Part shown: in pieces, positions 31,632 through 41,164 of the stretch
Numbering within the stretch: position 1 is the stretch's first letter
Layout: each line of letters begins with the position of its first letter
Source: Halopenitus persicus
GTDB lineage: Archaea > Halobacteriota > Halobacteria > Halobacteriales > Haloferacaceae
Direction of reading: 5' to 3'
DNA length: 64,000 nucleotides
Assembly (NCBI RefSeq): GCF_002355635.1
Contig: NZ_AP017558.1
Span: 2,108,001-2,172,000 of the forward strand
The notes under the pieces: generated by a model
What the model was told of the DNA's origin: nothing
Seen by the model: the letters and a program-made list of their open reading frames with translations, nothing else
The model's database searches: none
Position numbers and translations under genes: made by a program

Positions 31632-32924
31632 ATGACTCGGGTGATCCACACCGGCGACACCCACATCGGGTATCGACAGTACCACTCGTCGGTCCGTCGG
31701 CGGGACTTTCTCGAGGCGTTCGAGGCCGTCGTTTCGGACGCGATCGAGTCGGACGTCGCGGCCGTGGTTCACGCGGGCGACCTCTTTCACGACCGGCGGC
31801 CGGACCTCCCGGACCTGCTTGGGACGCTGTCGGCCCTCCGCCGCCTCGACGACGCGGGGATCCCCTTCCTCGCGATCGTGGGGAACCACGAGTCCACCCG
31901 CCATGGACAGTGGATCGACCTCTTCGAGCGGCTCGAGCTCGCCACCCGGCTCGACGACTCGCCCACCGTCATCGAGGACGTCGCCTTCTACGGGCTCGAT
32001 CACGTTCCAGCTTCGCGGCGGGACGACCTCGAGTACGCCTTCGATCCCCACGAAGCGGACCACGCGGCCCTGGTCGCCCACGGCCTGTTCGAGCCGTTCG
32101 CGCACGCCGACTGGGACACCGAGACCGTCCTCGCGGAGAGCGACGTGGACTTCGACGCGCTGCTGCTCGGGGACAACCACGAGCCGGGACAGGCGACGGT
32201 CCGTGATACCTGGGTGACCTATCCGGGATCCACCGAGCGCGCGAGCGCGAGCGAGCGCGAGGGACGGGGATACAACCTGATCACCTTCGCGGACGACGTC
32301 GACGTCCGGCGCCGGGCCCTCGAGACGCGGCCGTTCGTCTTCGTCGACGTGGAGCTCCGCGACGGCGAGGGAGCGACCCGGGTCCGCGAGCAGCTCCGGC
32401 AGCACGATCTGACCGACGCGGTCGTGATCGTCGAGGTGACCGGCTCGGGCGAGCCGGTGACGCCCGCGGCGGTCGAGGAGGCGGCGGTCGAGGACGGCGC
32501 CCTCATCGCTCGCGTCACCGACCGACGGGAGATCGACGACGAGGCCGACGTCGAGGTCAGCTTCGCGGATCCCGATGACGCCGTCCGCGAGCGCCTCGCG
32601 GACCTCGACCTGTCGCCCGCGGCGATGGACGTCGACGAGACGGTCCGGTCCGAGACGATCGCCGACAGCGCGGTCAGGTCGACGATCACCGATCGGCTCG
32701 AGGAACGTCTCGAGGCCGGCGAGCTGGCAGCGACGACGTCTCCGGCGGCGTCGCCGGACGGAACCGAGACCGCCGGAGGCACGGCCCCGGAACCAGCCAC
32801 GGACGCGACGGCTGACGGACCGAACGCCGCCGATGCATCCGGCGGCAGCCAAGCCTCGATGGAGGCGGACGATCGGGATTCGACGGAACAGGACGATCAA
32901 GCCTCGATGGAGGAGTTCCGATGA
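31632..32924 (+). CDS. mre11: DNA double-strand break repair nuclease Mre11
   Basis: A 430-aa calcineurin-like phosphoesterase. The metal-binding motifs are HTGDTHIG (Asp9/His11), [14 protein letters not shown] (Asp50), AIVGNHES (Asn85/His86) and GDNHEPG. With Rad50 it processes DNA ends. After the capping domain, a low-complexity linker of about 70 residues ends in a duplicated QASME segment. The last copy, QASMEEFR (423-430), looks like a PCNA-interacting (PIP) box lacking the second aromatic residue. The stop overlaps the rad50 start by 4 bp (ATGA). Confidence 0.96.
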   Translation: MTRVIHTGDTHIGYRQYHSSVRRRDFLEAFEAVVSDAIESDVAAVVHAGDLFHDRRPDLPDLLGTLSALRRLDDAGIPFLAIVGNHESTRHGQWIDLFERLELATRLDDSPTVIEDVAFYGLDHVPASRRDDLEYAFDPHEADHAALVAHGLFEPFAHADWDTETVLAESDVDFDALLLGDNHEPGQATVRDTWVTYPGSTERASASEREGRGYNLITFADDVDVRRRALETRPFVFVDVELRDGEGATRVREQLRQHDLTDAVVIVEVTGSGEPVTPAAVEEAAVEDGALIARVTDRREIDDEADVEVSFADPDDAVRERLADLDLSPAAMDVDETVRSETIADSAVRSTITDRLEERLEAGELAATTSPAASPDGTETAGGTAPEPATDATADGPNAADASGGSQASMEADDRDSTEQDDQASMEEFR

Positions 32925-35623
32925 GGTTCGACCGGATCCAGCTTCGGAACTTCAAACCGTACGGGGACGCCGATCTGTCCCTCACGGAGGGCGTCACCGT
33001 CATCCACGGCGTCAACGGCAGCGGGAAGTCATCGCTGCTCGAGGCGTGCTTCTTCGCCCTCTACGGTTCGCGCGCGCTCGAGGGGACGCTCGAGGACGTC
33101 GTCACGAACGGCGCGGAGGAGACCTCGGTCTCGCTCACGTTCACCCACGAGGGCACGACCTACCGGATCGACCGCGAGCTGCGTGTGTACGACGACCGGG
33201 TCGACCATCGCTGTACCCTCGAGACCGAGGCGGCCGACGGGCCGGCACGCGACGGCGCGCGCGCGGTTCGGGAGTTCGTCACCGAACTGCTCCGGATGGA
33301 CGCGGACGCCTTCGTCAACTGCGCGTACGTCCGACAGGGGGAGGTCAACAAGCTGATCAACGCGACCCCGAGCCAGCGACAGGACACGATCGACGACCTG
33401 CTGCAGCTCGGCGTTCTCGAGGAGTACCGCGAGCGAGCCGGCGAGGCACGCCTCGGCGTCGAGGACGTGCGGACCGCGAAACGGGCCGTCCTGGAGGAGA
33501 TCGAGTCGCGTATCGAGCGGCTCGAGGAGCGGGACCTCCACGCGACGCTGTCGGAACTCGAGACCGAGCTCGAGGAGGTCACCGGGAAGATCGACCACTA
33601 CGAAACCCAACGCGAGGCCGCGGAGCGAACGCGTGAGGAGGTGGCCGCCGTCCTCGAGGAGTACGAGCAGAAACGCGAGACGCTGACGGGGATCGAGGAC
33701 GACGTCGAGTCGCTGGCCGAGACGATCCGCGAGGCCGAAGCCGAACGCGAGGACCACCGCGACTCCATCTCGGACGCCCGCGACCGGATCGCCGAGCACC
33801 GATCGTCGATCGACGACCTGCTCGCCGAGACCGAACTCGAGACGGCCGACGCGGAGGCGATCGAACGGCGTCGCTCCGAGTTCGACGAGCGCGAGGCTGA
33901 CCTCCGGGAGGAGCGAACGGACGCGAAGACCGACGCGACCGGCTATCGGAACCAGGCCCGGAACCTGGCCGAGAAGGCCGACGATCTCGAGGACCGTGCC
34001 GCCGACGCCCGGGCGGAGGCGGACGACCTCGAGGAACGGGCGCAGGAGGCCGAGGCCGCCGTCGAGGACCACGAGGAACGGACCGCGGAGATCGATGCCG
34101 AGATCGAGGAGCTGGCCGACCGGTTCGACGCCGCGGACGGCGTCGAGGTTGACCGCGGCGAGGCCGCGGACCGGCTCGCGGATCGCACGGACGACCGCGC
34201 TGCCCTGCGCGAACGGATCGCCGAGCTGGAGACGGAGCTGAAGAACGCGCGCGACCGGGTGGCGGAGGCGGAGGAGCTGCTCGCGGCGGGGAAGTGTCCG
34301 GAGTGTGGCCAGCCGGTCGCGGACTCCCCGCACGCGAACCGGATCGACGAGGACCGTGATCGGGTCGCCGAGCTCGAGACCGAGCTCGAGGCGGCGCGGG
34401 ATCGGCTGTCGGTGCTCGAGGACGAGGTCGGGACGCTCGAGGGTCTCGCGGACGCCGAGGACCGGATCGACGAGCTGGAGTCCGAACGCGAGCGGCTCGC
34501 CGAACGGATCGAAACGCGAAGCGAGGAGGCCACGGACCGCCGCGAGGAGGCGGCGGCGAAACGCGACCGGGCCGACGAGCTCCGCGAGGAGGCGTCCTCG
34601 ACTCGCGAGGTCGCCGCGGCGAAACGCGAGGACGCCGCAGACGCCGACGACCGGGTCGAAACGCTCGAGGCCGAGCTCGAGGCGGTCACACGGCGGCGCG
34701 AGCGCCTCGCGACGATCGAATCCGAGCTGGAATCCATCGCGGACCTCGAGGACCGGATCGAGCGGCTCGAGGAGAAGCGCGACTCCCTCGCCGAGCTCGC
34801 CGACGAACGCCGCGATCGGCTCGCCGAGAAACGCGAGCGGCGCGACGAGCTCCGGGAGGCGGTCGATGAGGGGGCGATCGACGACGCCAGGTCCCGCAAA
34901 CGGGAGGCCGAGGAGTACCTCGAGAACGTCGCGGAGACGCTGCAGGACCTCGCCGACCGCCGCGCCGGGATCCAGACGCGGATCGGCAGCGTCACCGGCG
35001 ACATCGAGACGTTGGAGTCGACCCGTGCGGAACGGGACGAGCTGGCGGAAACGGTCGCAGCCCTCGATGCGGTCCACGAGGAGACGCGGGAGCTGGAGTC
35101 GATGTACGGCGACCTCCGCGCGGAACTGCGACGGCGGAACGTCCGAACGCTCGAGCGAATGCTCAACGAGACGTTCGACCTGGTCTACGGCAACGACGCG
35201 TACTCGCACATCGACCTCGACGGCGAGTACGAGCTCACGGTCTACCAGAAGGACGGCGAGCCGCTGGAGCCGGAGCAGCTCTCGGGCGGCGAGCGGGCGC
35301 TGTTCAACCTCTCGCTGCGCTGTGCGATCTATCGGCTTCTTGCCGAGGGGATCGAGGGAGCGACGCCGACGCCGCCGCTCATCCTCGACGAGCCGACGGT
35401 CTTCCTCGACTCGGGCCACGTCGCCCGGCTGGTCGACCTCGTCGAGGAGATGCGTGGATTCGGCGTCCGGCAGATCGTCATCGTGAGCCACGACGACGAG
35501 CTGATCGGCGCGGCCGACGAGCTCGTCACGGTCGAGAAGGACCCCCGATCGAACCGGTCGACGGTCTCGCGGACCGATGCCGCCGCGGCGGGAGCGCTCA
35601 TCACCGAGTCGGACGACGACTGA
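32921..35623 (+). CDS. rad50: DNA double-strand break repair ATPase Rad50
   Basis: A 900-aa SMC-like protein. The N-terminal Walker [14 protein letters not shown] (30-42), is followed by a Q-loop region with [14 protein letters not shown]. About 550 residues of antiparallel coiled coil are broken at the tip by the zinc hook CPECGQPV (Cys459/Cys462). The C-terminal ABC signature [18 protein letters not shown] (from about 787) and Walker [12 protein letters not shown] follow, with the D-loop. It tethers DNA ends and controls the Mre11 nuclease. It is translationally coupled to mre11. Confidence 0.97.
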   Translation: MRFDRIQLRNFKPYGDADLSLTEGVTVIHGVNGSGKSSLLEACFFALYGSRALEGTLEDVVTNGAEETSVSLTFTHEGTTYRIDRELRVYDDRVDHRCTLETEAADGPARDGARAVREFVTELLRMDADAFVNCAYVRQGEVNKLINATPSQRQDTIDDLLQLGVLEEYRERAGEARLGVEDVRTAKRAVLEEIESRIERLEERDLHATLSELETELEEVTGKIDHYETQREAAERTREEVAAVLEEYEQKRETLTGIEDDVESLAETIREAEAEREDHRDSISDARDRIAEHRSSIDDLLAETELETADAEAIERRRSEFDEREADLREERTDAKTDATGYRNQARNLAEKADDLEDRAADARAEADDLEERAQEAEAAVEDHEERTAEIDAEIEELADRFDAADGVEVDRGEAADRLADRTDDRAALRERIAELETELKNARDRVAEAEELLAAGKCPECGQPVADSPHANRIDEDRDRVAELETELEAARDRLSVLEDEVGTLEGLADAEDRIDELESERERLAERIETRSEEATDRREEAAAKRDRADELREEASSTREVAAAKREDAADADDRVETLEAELEAVTRRRERLATIESELESIADLEDRIERLEEKRDSLAELADERRDRLAEKRERRDELREAVDEGAIDDARSRKREAEEYLENVAETLQDLADRRAGIQTRIGSVTGDIETLESTRAERDELAETVAALDAVHEETRELESMYGDLRAELRRRNVRTLERMLNETFDLVYGNDAYSHIDLDGEYELTVYQKDGEPLEPEQLSGGERALFNLSLRCAIYRLLAEGIEGATPTPPLILDEPTVFLDSGHVARLVDLVEEMRGFGVRQIVIVSHDDELIGAADELVTVEKDPRSNRSTVSRTDAAAAGALITESDDD

Positions 35624-35626
35624 TCG

Positions 35627-36064
35627 TCACTCCGCCCCGATCGATCGGAGCCCGTCGACCGCTTCCTCGGCCACGCTGGTCGCGGCGTAGCCGCGTCCCC
35701 CGGCGGCATCGGCCTCGACGATCAGCCCCGCGGCGCGAAGCTCCGAGAGGAGGCCGTGGAGGTCCGATTCGCAGTACTCGGTCCCGTCGAGCAGCTCCCG
35801 GACCGACAGCGGGCCGCGGTCGACCAGCGCGACGAGGAGCCCCAGGGACCGGTCGTCGTGGACCGCGGTGAGGACGCGGCGCACCGACGCCGGCGCGACC
35901 GCGGCCGCCGCGGTTTCGAGCCCGGACTCGTCGCTGATCGGTTCCAGGTCGGCGGTCGGAACGTACCGCTCCTCGCCCGTTTCGGGGTCGCGAACCCGAC
36001 TCGAGTCCGCCGACCGTTTCACGAGCAGATAGCGGTTGCCGGACGCGTCACGGACCGGTTTCAC
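35627..36064 (-). CDS. Haloarchaeal DUF7346-type protein with winged-helix-like C-terminus
   Basis: A 145-aa protein. The N-terminal part MKPVRDASGNRYLLVKRSADSSRVRDPETGEERYVP is a small beta domain. The C-terminal part VRELLDGTEYCESDLHGLLSELRAAGLIVEADAAGGRGYAAT reads like a winged helix. A DNA-binding role is inferred. The GTG start at 36064 fits homologous starts and lies about 29 nt from a TATA-like CCCTAATCC (36089-36097, minus). It converges on rad50 (3 bp apart) and follows the DUF7322-type gene. Confidence 0.8.
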   Translation of the reverse strand: MKPVRDASGNRYLLVKRSADSSRVRDPETGEERYVPTADLEPISDESGLETAAAAVAPASVRRVLTAVHDDRSLGLLVALVDRGPLSVRELLDGTEYCESDLHGLLSELRAAGLIVEADAAGGRGYAATSVAEEAVDGLRSIGAE

Positions 36065-36090
36065 GGGTCGACTCAGGGCCGCAACGTGGA

Positions 36091-36609
36091 TTAGGGTTGC
36101 GACCCGTCCGGATTCGGATCGGTCGTTTCCGACCCGTCCGACCCATCCGACTCGTCCGCGCCCTCGTTCGACCCATCCGACCCGTCCGCGTCCTCGTCCT
36201 CCGTGTCGCGCTCTCGCCGATACTGCTGCCACGACCGGTAGTGCTGGAACGTTCGGATGCCCGCGAGCACGCCGAGTCCGGCGAGGCCGAGACCGATCGA
36301 CCACTGGCCCCGGAAGTACACGAGCATCGCGCCGAGGCTGACACAGAAGAGCGCGGCGTTGCTCAACAGCACGCAGACGATGAACGTCCGGTAGGTCCGC
36401 GGATCGAGGTCGGAACCGAGTCCGAAATCGTCGGCGTCCGGCTCCGGGAAGCGATCCTCGTAGTTCTCGACCGAGGGCTGGTCGGGCGCGAGCTCCTCCT
36501 CGGCGGGGCTCGTCTCGTCGAACGCGAACTCGACGTCGTCATCGCCCTCCCTCGGAAGCACGTCTCCCGGTCCGAGCGAGGCAAGGAAAGGCGTTCCGGT
36601 CGGATCCAC
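36091..36609 (-). CDS. Two-helix membrane protein (DUF7322-type)
   Basis: Up to 172 aa. An acidic N-terminal half (DETSPAEEELAPDQPSVENY) is followed by two transmembrane helices (TFIVCVLLSNAALFCVSLGAMLVYF and WSIGLGLAGLGVLAGIRTF) and a Ser/Asp/Gly repeat tail (DGSDGS-like). This matches the haloarchaeal DUF7322 pattern and has no known function. The only in-frame initiator near the 5' end is a GTG at 36609, so the start is uncertain. It sits 26 bp before the DUF7346-type gene on the same strand. Confidence 0.75.
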   Translation of the reverse strand: MDPTGTPFLASLGPGDVLPREGDDDVEFAFDETSPAEEELAPDQPSVENYEDRFPEPDADDFGLGSDLDPRTYRTFIVCVLLSNAALFCVSLGAMLVYFRGQWSIGLGLAGLGVLAGIRTFQHYRSWQQYRRERDTEDEDADGSDGSNEGADESDGSDGSETTDPNPDGSQP

Positions 36610-36716
36610 GACTCAAGCCGGTCGAGCGAACCGCGGGAACCGGACAAACGGGTCGGACCGGTGAGCCGGACGGACCGGCGGGTGGATCGGCGAGCCGGAC
36701 GGACCGCTACATCGAG

Positions 36717-36884
36717 TCAGGCCACGTCTCGAAGCCGAACCGTGTTGCTGGACTCGACCCACGCGAGCGGGTTATCCGGATCGAAAAGCACGACGTTGCC
36801 CCCGTCCTCATAGGCCTCGACGTCGGTCACGCCTGCTTGACCGTCCGAGCGCTGCCTCTCGTCCGCATTGGGGGTGGACGTCAT
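36717..36884 (-). CDS. Small DUF7331-type haloarchaeal protein
   Basis: A 55-aa protein, MTSTPNADERQRSDGQAG followed by the conserved VEAYEDGGNVVLFDPDNPLAWVESSNTVRLRDVA, the pattern of DUF7331. Function is unknown. A TATA-like GCATATATTG preceded by GGAAAGG is 27 nt upstream, so it is leaderless. It is divergent from polB, sharing a 127-bp promoter region. Confidence 0.8.
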   Translation of the reverse strand: MTSTPNADERQRSDGQAGVTDVEAYEDGGNVVLFDPDNPLAWVESSNTVRLRDVA

Positions 36885-36905
36885 GGAACGTGCTAAGATG
36901 TACCA

Positions 36906-36915
36906 CAATATATGC
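36906..36915 (-). promoter_or_regulatory. TATA box of the DUF7331-type gene
   Basis: GCATATATTG on the minus strand with an upstream purine-rich BRE-like GGAAAG, centred 27 nt before the ATG at 36884. Confidence 0.6.
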
Positions 36916-36979
36916 CTTTCCGTCGGCGAGGTCGGAGTTCGAACCCGGACCGGCCGGACGCGCCCCTCCCGAATGGTCG

Positions 36980-36989
36980 ACCTTTTTAG
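36980..36989 (+). promoter_or_regulatory. TATA-like box of polB
   Basis: ACCTTTTTAG, centred 27 nt before the polB ATG at 37012, giving leaderless mRNA. Confidence 0.5.
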
Positions 36990-37011
36990 CCGGGTGCGAC
37001 AAAGGCGGCGT

Positions 37012-40000
37012 ATGACGCAGACGGGGCTCACCGAGTTCTCATCCGGCGGGGACGCCGCCACCGACGCGGGCGACGGCACCGACGACGGCCGGTCGGCGGA
37101 GGTCGTTCGCGAGGAGGCTCGCGTCGTGGCCGGCGGTGGCGGCGGCCACGTCAACGACGTGGTCGACGTCGACGACGCGAAGTTCCCCGACTCGACCGGA
37201 ACCGTCGAGCTGGCGGTCACGCAGGTCGATTACGCCGTCGAGGGGCGCGGCAGCGACGAGTATCCCGTCGTCCACGTGTTCGGGCGCCGGCCGAACCCCG
37301 ACGGCGAGGACGTCCGTGAACACCTCCGCGTGCTCGGCGTCGAGCCCTACTTCTACGTGCCGACGGCCGACCTCGAGCGCGACCCGGTCGAGGAGTACGA
37401 CGTCGTGATCGGCACCCGAGAATCGGACGCCAACGACGTCGCCTACGAGAGCATCCGCGGCGAGCCGCTCACCCGGATCGTCACGCGCACGCCGCGTGAC
37501 GTCGGAAACATCCGTGACGACTTCGAGACGACCTTCGAGGCCGACATCCTGTTCCCGAACCGCTTTCTGATCGACAACGGGATCGCCGGCGGGCTTCGGG
37601 TCGAGGAGCGGCGGCTCGAGGACGGCCGGATCCAGGTCGCAGAGAACCACCTCGAACCGGCCGCCGTCGAGGCCGACGTCCGGGTGAACACCTTCGACAT
37701 CGAGGTCGACGACCGGCGAGGATTCCCGGAGGACGGTGAGGAACCGATCGTCTGTCTGACCAGCCACGACTCCTACGACGACGAGTACGTCGTCTGGCTC
37801 TACGAGGCTCCCGGGGGTGACGCGTCGCCGCCCGAGGATCTACCGGAGTACGAGGGGATCGAGGACGGCGGCATCGACGCCCGCGTCGAGTCCTTCGAGA
37901 CCGAGGAGGCGATGCTGGCGGCGTTCATCGACTACCTCCGCGAGACCGACCCCGACGTCCTCTGCGGGTGGAACTTCGAGGACTTCGACGCGCCCTACCT
38001 CCTCGATCGGCTGGAACGGCTCGATTCCCGGACCGACCACGACCTCTCGGTCGACCGGCTCTCGCGGATCGGCGAGGTCTGGCGATCGGGCTGGGGCGGC
38101 CCGGACATCAAGGGGCGGGTCGTCTTCGACCTGCTGTACGCCTACAAGCGCACGCAGTTCACGGAGCTCGAGTCCTACCGGCTCGACGCCGTCGGGGAGA
38201 CGGAACTCGACGTCGGCAAGGAACGATACGCCGGCGACATCGGAGACCTGTGGGAGCAGGACCCGGAACGGCTGCTCGAGTACAACCTTCGTGACGTCGA
38301 GCTCTGCGTGGAGATCGACCGCAAGCAGAACCTGATCGACTTCTGGAACGAGGTGAAGAAGTTCGTCGGCTGCAAGCTCGAGGACGCGCCCACGCCCGGC
38401 GACGCGGTCGACGTCTACGTCCTGCACAAGGCCCACGGCAAGTTCGCGCTCCCGACGAAGGGCCAACAGGAGTCCGAGGAGTTCGAGGGCGGCGCCGTCT
38501 TCGACCCGATCTCCGGCGTCAAGGAGATGGTGACCGTACTCGATCTGAAATCACTCTACCCGATGTGCATGGTGACGATCAACGCGGGCCCGGAGACGAA
38601 AGTCGATCCCGACGAGTACGACGGCGAGACGTACCTGGCGCCCAACGGGACCCACTTCCGCAAGGAGCCGGACGGCATTATGCGCGAGATGGTCGACGAA
38701 CTGCTCTCCGAGCGCGAACGGAAGAAGGAGCTCCGAAACGACCACGATCCGGGCACCCAGCCGTACGAGCAGTACGACCGACAGCAGGCAGCTGTCAAGG
38801 TTATTATGAACTGTTTCACGCCGGACACCGACGTCCTCACGCCGGACGGCGTACGGTCGATCACGGACCTCGAGGTCGGCGACGAGGTGTACTCGCTCGA
38901 TCCGGAGACGGAGGAAATGGAAGTCAAGAGCGTCGAGGAGACCCACGCGTATCCGGAGTATCGCGGCGAGCTCGTGGACATCGAGACTTCCAACATCGAC
39001 TTTCGGGTCACGCCGAACCACCGGATGCTCGTCCGGAAGAACGAGACGAACGGGATCACCGAAGACGGCTACGAGTTCGTCGAGGCCGGCGACCTCGATC
39101 GGGCGACGAACTACGAGCTCCCGCACGGCTGGGACGGGCCTGACGGCGATCGGATCGAGGAGGTGGATCTCACGGAACTGATCACCGGCGAGTACGAGGT
39201 GTGGGTCCGGCCGGAAGTACACGGACATACCTTCACCGCCGAGCTCGGCTGGACGCCCCGGCGCGTCCCGAAGGCCGACCTCGGGCAGGTCGGCTACGTC
39301 TTTACTGCCGAGGAGTTCGAGGACCACCGTGAGTACGTCGAGTCGGTCTGTGAGACGAGTTTCATCCACCGCGAATCCGGGCGGAAGTGGGTCCCACGGA
39401 CCTACGACGGCGACGACTTCCTCGACCTGTTGGCGTGGTACATCACGGAGGGGAACGTCTACACGTCCGAGGAGAAGACGTTCGGGAACCACCACCGCGG
39501 ATCCGCGACGACGGTGAAGATCGCCCAGAACGCGATCCCGGACGGCGGCGGCCATCACGCAGGGATCGGCGACCTCCTCGACGGGATGGGGCTCGACTGC
39601 TACGTCGACGACCGCGCACATCAGTTCACGTCACTGCTCCTCGGGGAGCTGCTTCGAGAACGCTGTGGCGGGGACAGCTTCGACAAGCGGATCCCCGAGT
39701 TCGTCTTCGAGGCGACCGGCGAACAGAAGCGGCGATTCCTGGAGACGCTCATCGACGGCGACGGAGATAGACAGTCCAACTCCTGGCGGTATACGACCTC
39801 GAGCGACCGGCTTCGGGACGACGTTCTCAGGCTCTGTGCGCACCTGGGGTTGACCGCGAAGTACGCGCGAGACAGCGGGAGTTGGCGGATCTACGTGGGC
39901 GAAGACACGAAGAACACGCTCCGGATGCACCGGAGCGGGTCGACGAGCCAGGCCGAGGAGGGCGTCTACTGCGTCACCGTTGCCGACAACCACACGCTGC

Positions 40001-41019
40001 TTGCCGGGCGCAACGGAACGTTCCAGTTCGTCGGTCAGTCGCTGTACGGCGTCACGGGATGGGATCGATTCCGACTCTACGACAAGGAGGGCGCAGCGGC
40101 CGTGACGGCGACGGGCCGTGAGGTGATCTCCTTCACCGAGGAGGCGGCGTCGGAAATTGATATGGAAGTGACATATGGGGACACTGACAGCGTTATGTTG
40201 GAGCTCGGACAGGAAACCGGAGTCGAGTCCGCCATCGAGCAGTCGTTCGCGATCGAGGACCACATCAACGGCCGATACGACGACTTCGCGCGCGAGGAGT
40301 TGAACGCGGAGATGCACCGCTTCCAGATCGAGTTCGAGAAGCTCTACCGGCGCTTCTTCCAGGCGGGACGCAAGAAGCGGTACGCGGGTCACATCGTCTG
40401 GAAGGAGGGGAAGGACGTCGACGACATCGACATCACCGGCTTCGAGTACAAGCGCTCGGACATCGCGCCGATCACGAAGGAGGTGCAAAAGCGCGTCATC
40501 GAGACGATCGTCACCGGTGACGACATCGAGGAGGACATGGCGGAGGTGAAGACGTACCTCTCGGACGTCATCGACGACTTCCTCTCCGGGGAGGTGGATC
40601 TCGAGGAGATCGGCATCCCGGGCGGGATCGGGAAGCGTCTGGACGCCTACGAGACGGACACCGCGCAGGTCCGCGGGGCGAAATACGCCAACCTGCTGCT
40701 CGACACGAACTTCGATCGGGGATCCAAGCCGAAGCGGCTCTACCTCGAGAAGGTTCACCCGGACTTCTGGCGGCGGATCGAGGACGAACGGGGGCTCGAT
40801 CCCCACACCGATCCGTTGTACGGCGAGTTCAAACGCGATCCGGACGTGATCTGCTATGAGTACGCCGACGAGATCCCCGAGGAGTTCTCCATCGACTGGG
40901 AGCTGATGCTCGAGAAGACGCTGAAGGGACCGATATCACGAGTGATCGAGGCGCTCGGGATGAGCTGGGATGAGATCAAAACCGGACAGGAGCAGAGCGG
41001 CCTCGGTCAATTCATGTGA
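37012..41019 (+). CDS. polB: DNA polymerase B (family B replicative polymerase) with in-frame intein
   Basis: A 1335-aa precursor, of which 926 aa are polymerase once the 409-aa intein is removed. The exonuclease domain has NTFDIEVDD (about 225), CGWNFEDFDAPYL and YNLRDVELC. Motif A is VLDLKSLYP (Asp511). Motif B, QQAAVKVIMN, is interrupted after Asn600 and resumes SLYGVTGWDRF. Motif C is TYGDTDSVM (from residue 1054). KxY-type thumb residues follow (FEYKRSDIAP). The start MTQTGLTEFSSGG has a TATA box 27 nt upstream. Codons around motifs B and C are unusually AT-rich. Confidence 0.97.
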   Translation: MTQTGLTEFSSGGDAATDAGDGTDDGRSAEVVREEARVVAGGGGGHVNDVVDVDDAKFPDSTGTVELAVTQVDYAVEGRGSDEYPVVHVFGRRPNPDGEDVREHLRVLGVEPYFYVPTADLERDPVEEYDVVIGTRESDANDVAYESIRGEPLTRIVTRTPRDVGNIRDDFETTFEADILFPNRFLIDNGIAGGLRVEERRLEDGRIQVAENHLEPAAVEADVRVNTFDIEVDDRRGFPEDGEEPIVCLTSHDSYDDEYVVWLYEAPGGDASPPEDLPEYEGIEDGGIDARVESFETEEAMLAAFIDYLRETDPDVLCGWNFEDFDAPYLLDRLERLDSRTDHDLSVDRLSRIGEVWRSGWGGPDIKGRVVFDLLYAYKRTQFTELESYRLDAVGETELDVGKERYAGDIGDLWEQDPERLLEYNLRDVELCVEIDRKQNLIDFWNEVKKFVGCKLEDAPTPGDAVDVYVLHKAHGKFALPTKGQQESEEFEGGAVFDPISGVKEMVTVLDLKSLYPMCMVTINAGPETKVDPDEYDGETYLAPNGTHFRKEPDGIMREMVDELLSERERKKELRNDHDPGTQPYEQYDRQQAAVKVIMNCFTPDTDVLTPDGVRSITDLEVGDEVYSLDPETEEMEVKSVEETHAYPEYRGELVDIETSNIDFRVTPNHRMLVRKNETNGITEDGYEFVEAGDLDRATNYELPHGWDGPDGDRIEEVDLTELITGEYEVWVRPEVHGHTFTAELGWTPRRVPKADLGQVGYVFTAEEFEDHREYVESVCETSFIHRESGRKWVPRTYDGDDFLDLLAWYITEGNVYTSEEKTFGNHHRGSATTVKIAQNAIPDGGGHHAGIGDLLDGMGLDCYVDDRAHQFTSLLLGELLRERCGGDSFDKRIPEFVFEATGEQKRRFLETLIDGDGDRQSNSWRYTTSSDRLRDDVLRLCAHLGLTAKYARDSGSWRIYVGEDTKNTLRMHRSGSTSQAEEGVYCVTVADNHTLLAGRNGTFQFVGQSLYGVTGWDRFRLYDKEGAAAVTATGREVISFTEEAASEIDMEVTYGDTDSVMLELGQETGVESAIEQSFAIEDHINGRYDDFAREELNAEMHRFQIEFEKLYRRFFQAGRKKRYAGHIVWKEGKDVDDIDITGFEYKRSDIAPITKEVQKRVIETIVTGDDIEEDMAEVKTYLSDVIDDFLSGEVDLEEIGIPGGIGKRLDAYETDTAQVRGAKYANLLLDTNFDRGSKPKRLYLEKVHPDFWRRIEDERGLDPHTDPLYGEFKRDPDVICYEYADEIPEEFSIDWELMLEKTLKGPISRVIEALGMSWDEIKTGQEQSGLGQFM
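38812..40038 (+). other. Intein in PolB motif B with LAGLIDADG endonuclease domain
   Basis: 409 aa between VIMN and SLYG of polymerase motif B. It starts CFTPDTDVLTPDG (block A, Cys1), with block B FRVTPNHRMLVR (TxxH). Two LAGLIDADG-type helices, DLLAWYITEGN and RRFLETLIDGDG, mark a dodecapeptide homing endonuclease. Block F is CVTVADNHTLLAG, and block G ends FQFVGQ followed by Ser+1. The usual penultimate His and terminal Asn are replaced by Gly and Gln, an uncommon but known type of splice junction. The reading frame is intact, so splicing is expected, though not shown. Confidence 0.95.
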
Positions 41020-41054
41020 GGTGAGGGGCCGATCCCGACCGCTGATCCACACGG

Positions 41055-41059
41055 TTTTT
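41055..41059 (+). terminator. Poly-T terminator candidate after polB
   Basis: A TTTTT tract 36 nt after the polB stop, followed by an AT-rich patch. Confidence 0.3.
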
Positions 41060-41069
41060 CGTTTCGAAA

Positions 41070-41081
41070 AGAAAATTTTCT
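41070..41081. promoter_or_regulatory. 12-bp perfect palindrome upstream of sufC
   Basis: AGAAAATTTTCT, a perfect palindrome in an AT-rich patch (CGAAAAGAAAATTTTCTC) about 40 nt before the sufC TATA element. It is a candidate operator for metal or redox control of the suf operon, by position only. Confidence 0.4.
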
Positions 41082-41110
41082 CTTGACACCCGTTTGCACG
41101 GGGGAATCCG

Positions 41111-41121
41111 TAACCATTAAC
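41111..41121 (+). promoter_or_regulatory. Candidate TATA box of the suf operon
   Basis: TAACCATTAAC. A start about 27 nt downstream would leave about 20 nt of leader before the sufC ATG. Confidence 0.4.
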
Positions 41122-41164
41122 CGCGGTAGCGACCAGTATTCACGTACGAGGAATCAATATAGCC

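Noticed and set aside
38812-40038. PolB insertion as a separate gene or frameshift
   Set aside because: The frame is continuous with both extein halves, and intein splicing blocks are present at both ends.
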